From contig NZ_LT855386.1 in NCBI RefSeq assembly GCF_900184735.1, positions 186,001 to 250,000 of the forward strand: DNA of 64,000 nucleotides, given 5' to 3'. This stretch comes from Paucisalibacillus globulus. GTDB taxonomy: Bacteria; Bacillota; Bacilli; Bacillales; Amphibacillaceae. Of the stretch, positions 63,058 through 64,000 are shown piece by piece (the first letter of the stretch is position 1; each line of letters opens with the position of its first letter). The translations under genes were made by a program, and so were the position numbers. Below the pieces are notes generated by a model, which worked only from the letters and a program-made list of their open reading frames with translations, searched no databases and was not told where the DNA came from.

Positions 63058-63822
63058 CTAGTTTCGGTTAAAAAATGCTAACACAGCATTTTTATGCTCT
63101 GGTGAATCCCAAAGTGTTGCACATTTACTGACCTCAGATTTCATCTTGTCTTTTAAACCTATTACACCTATCTCCTCTAAAAAACGACTTTTTAAGATTT
63201 GCATTTGCTCGTGTGACTTAGATAAATATGGTGCTAATAGTTTGTCTGATTCTTCCCATTCACTATAATTGATAACTCTATGAATCCAGCCTTTACCTTC
63301 TAATGCCTTTTCATCATATATAGTACCTTCTATAATCCATTGATTCGCAAAACTAGGATGGACTTTTTGAGCTAAGAGAACACCTCCACCCCACCCTGGT
63401 ATAATCCCTAGATTGGTCTGAACAAACCCAAATTTTGTACCACTTTTAGCAATTCGTATATCACATGCAGAAGCAAGTTCACATCCACCACCAGCAGCTC
63501 CACCATTAAGTAGAGCAATAGTAGGTACTTTAAATACTGCCAATCGGTAAAGTACTTCCATCATAATTAGTAAACTATTTTCAGCTTCAGATGGAGATAG
63601 TTCTCCGTGCAAATCCGTTAAATCTCCTCCTGAACAAAACATCCTGTTGCCAGCTCCAGTTACAACTAAAAATTTCAAAGTATCTTTACTGGCTCTTTCT
63701 ATAACTTCGAGCAATCTCTTGGCCATTTCTATCGATATTGCATTCCGCTTCTCAGGACGATTAATCGTGATGATGCCGTAAGCTTTCTCAGGGTGAAATT
63801 GATATGTAATTGATTCTTTCAA
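63058..63822 (-). CDS. Enoyl-CoA hydratase/isomerase (crotonase) family protein
   Basis: 254 residues with the crotonase fold: [14 protein letters not shown] near residue 17, the oxyanion-hole motif [10 protein letters not shown] near 62, and [21 protein letters not shown] near 105. The glutamate after GGGC is kept, but the second acidic residue of classical enoyl-CoA hydratases is replaced around [12 protein letters not shown]. Its charged, sequence-divergent C-terminus also resembles the 3-hydroxyisobutyryl-CoA hydrolase branch less than the hydratase branch, so the substrate is open. TTG start behind AAAGGGGGG. Confidence 0.85.
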   Translation of the reverse strand: MKESITYQFHPEKAYGIITINRPEKRNAISIEMAKRLLEVIERASKDTLKFLVVTGAGNRMFCSGGDLTDLHGELSPSEAENSLLIMMEVLYRLAVFKVPTIALLNGGAAGGGCELASACDIRIAKSGTKFGFVQTNLGIIPGWGGGVLLAQKVHPSFANQWIIEGTIYDEKALEGKGWIHRVINYSEWEESDKLLAPYLSKSHEQMQILKSRFLEEIGVIGLKDKMKSEVSKCATLWDSPEHKNAVLAFFNRN

Positions 63823-63849
63823 TTGATACCCCCCTTTTTGTTAGATGCA

Positions 63850-63880
63850 AAAAACAGACCACATTACTGTGATCTGTTTT
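63850..63880 (-). terminator. Intrinsic terminator, probably of rpmF
   Basis: AAAACAGATCACA pairs with TGTGGTCTGTTTT (one G-U) over a 4-base loop, followed by TT on the minus strand. It lies between the upstream gene end at 63979 and the crotonase gene. Confidence 0.7.
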
Positions 63881-63978
63881 GGCAATTATGTTGTAGAAAA
63901 GAAAAAGATCTTTCTCTTCCGCAAAAGAAAAACAAATACACTCACTAAATTTTAGTGAATAGAGGTTTTTCTAATTAA

Positions 63979-64000
63979 TTATTTGCTAACAACTTCTTTT
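63979..64000 (-). CDS. rpmF: Probable C-terminus of ribosomal protein L32 (rpmF), cut by window edge
   Basis: The last 22 bases on the minus strand read KEVVSK and a TAA stop. Bacillaceae L32 proteins often end in a similar KEV/VSK-type tail, and rpmF lies near rsfA/ylbO in Bacillus. Only six residues can be seen. Confidence 0.45.

Overview
The window is a chromosomal core segment of a low-GC Firmicute of the family Bacillaceae. Gene order and protein sequences follow the Bacillus subtilis mra/dcw - ylm - pyr - ylo region closely. Several traits point to an Oceanobacillus/Virgibacillus-type halotolerant relative rather than B. subtilis itself: AT-rich coding sequence, a BCCT osmolyte transporter between sigG and ylmC, GC-rich intergenic repeat elements, and murF inside the dcw cluster. 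Genus is an inference. Nearly every gene is on the minus strand; only rqcH and the ylbP-like acetyltransferase are on the plus strand. No prophage, CRISPR array, rRNA, tRNA or transposase gene was seen.

Layout, read in the direction of minus-strand transcription (high to low coordinates). 64.0-61.2 kb: the end of a probable rpmF, an enoyl-CoA hydratase family gene, rsfA, ylbP (plus strand) and a DUF3397-like membrane protein. 61.0-42.2 kb: bshC and the division/wall cluster mraZ-rsmH-ftsL-pbpB-spoVD-[repeat element]-murE-murF-mraY-murD-spoVE-divIB-ftsA-ftsZ. 41.8-39.1 kb: the sporulation sigma genes spoIIGA-sigE-sigG. 38.9-37.3 kb: the BCCT transporter. 37.2-33.2 kb: ylmC-ylmD-ylmE-sepF-ylmG-ylmH-divIVA. 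33.2-28.5 kb: a T-box-controlled ileS, lspA and an rluD-type pseudouridine synthase. 28.5-18.2 kb: the pyrimidine operon pyrR-pyrB-pyrC-carA-carB-pyrK-pyrD-pyrF-pyrE with two PyrR attenuators. 18.1-16.6 kb: a LysR regulator and a second repeat element. 14.9-16.6 kb: rqcH on the plus strand. 14.8-0 kb: the Ca2+-ATPase gene yloB, then yloC-remA-gmk-rpoZ, coaBC-priA-fmt-rsmB, prpC-prkC-rsgA, and probably the first codons of rpe.

The genes couple lipid II synthesis, septum assembly and spore development (mur genes, PBPs, Fts proteins, SigE/SigG) with translation quality control (RqcH, RsgA, IleS, Fmt), UMP synthesis and Ser/Thr phospho-signalling (PrkC/PrpC). Compared with B. subtilis, several genes are missing at their usual place: def, rlmN, pyrP, the cysH cluster, ylyA, bpr, ylxW/ylxX/sbp, murG/murB and ylbQ.

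I found no convincing novel multi-gene system. The most interesting non-coding feature is a pair of related, modular, transposase-less elements with shared ~20-bp terminal inverted repeats (16741-17165 and 52509-53001). One of them splits the dcw cluster between spoVD and murE. Other points worth a look are a hairpin that buries the ribosome-binding site of spoVE, a hairpin abutting the sigG ribosome-binding site, a 10-bp-phased MraZ operator, a long-spacer spoIIG promoter, and many non-ATG starts in division genes.
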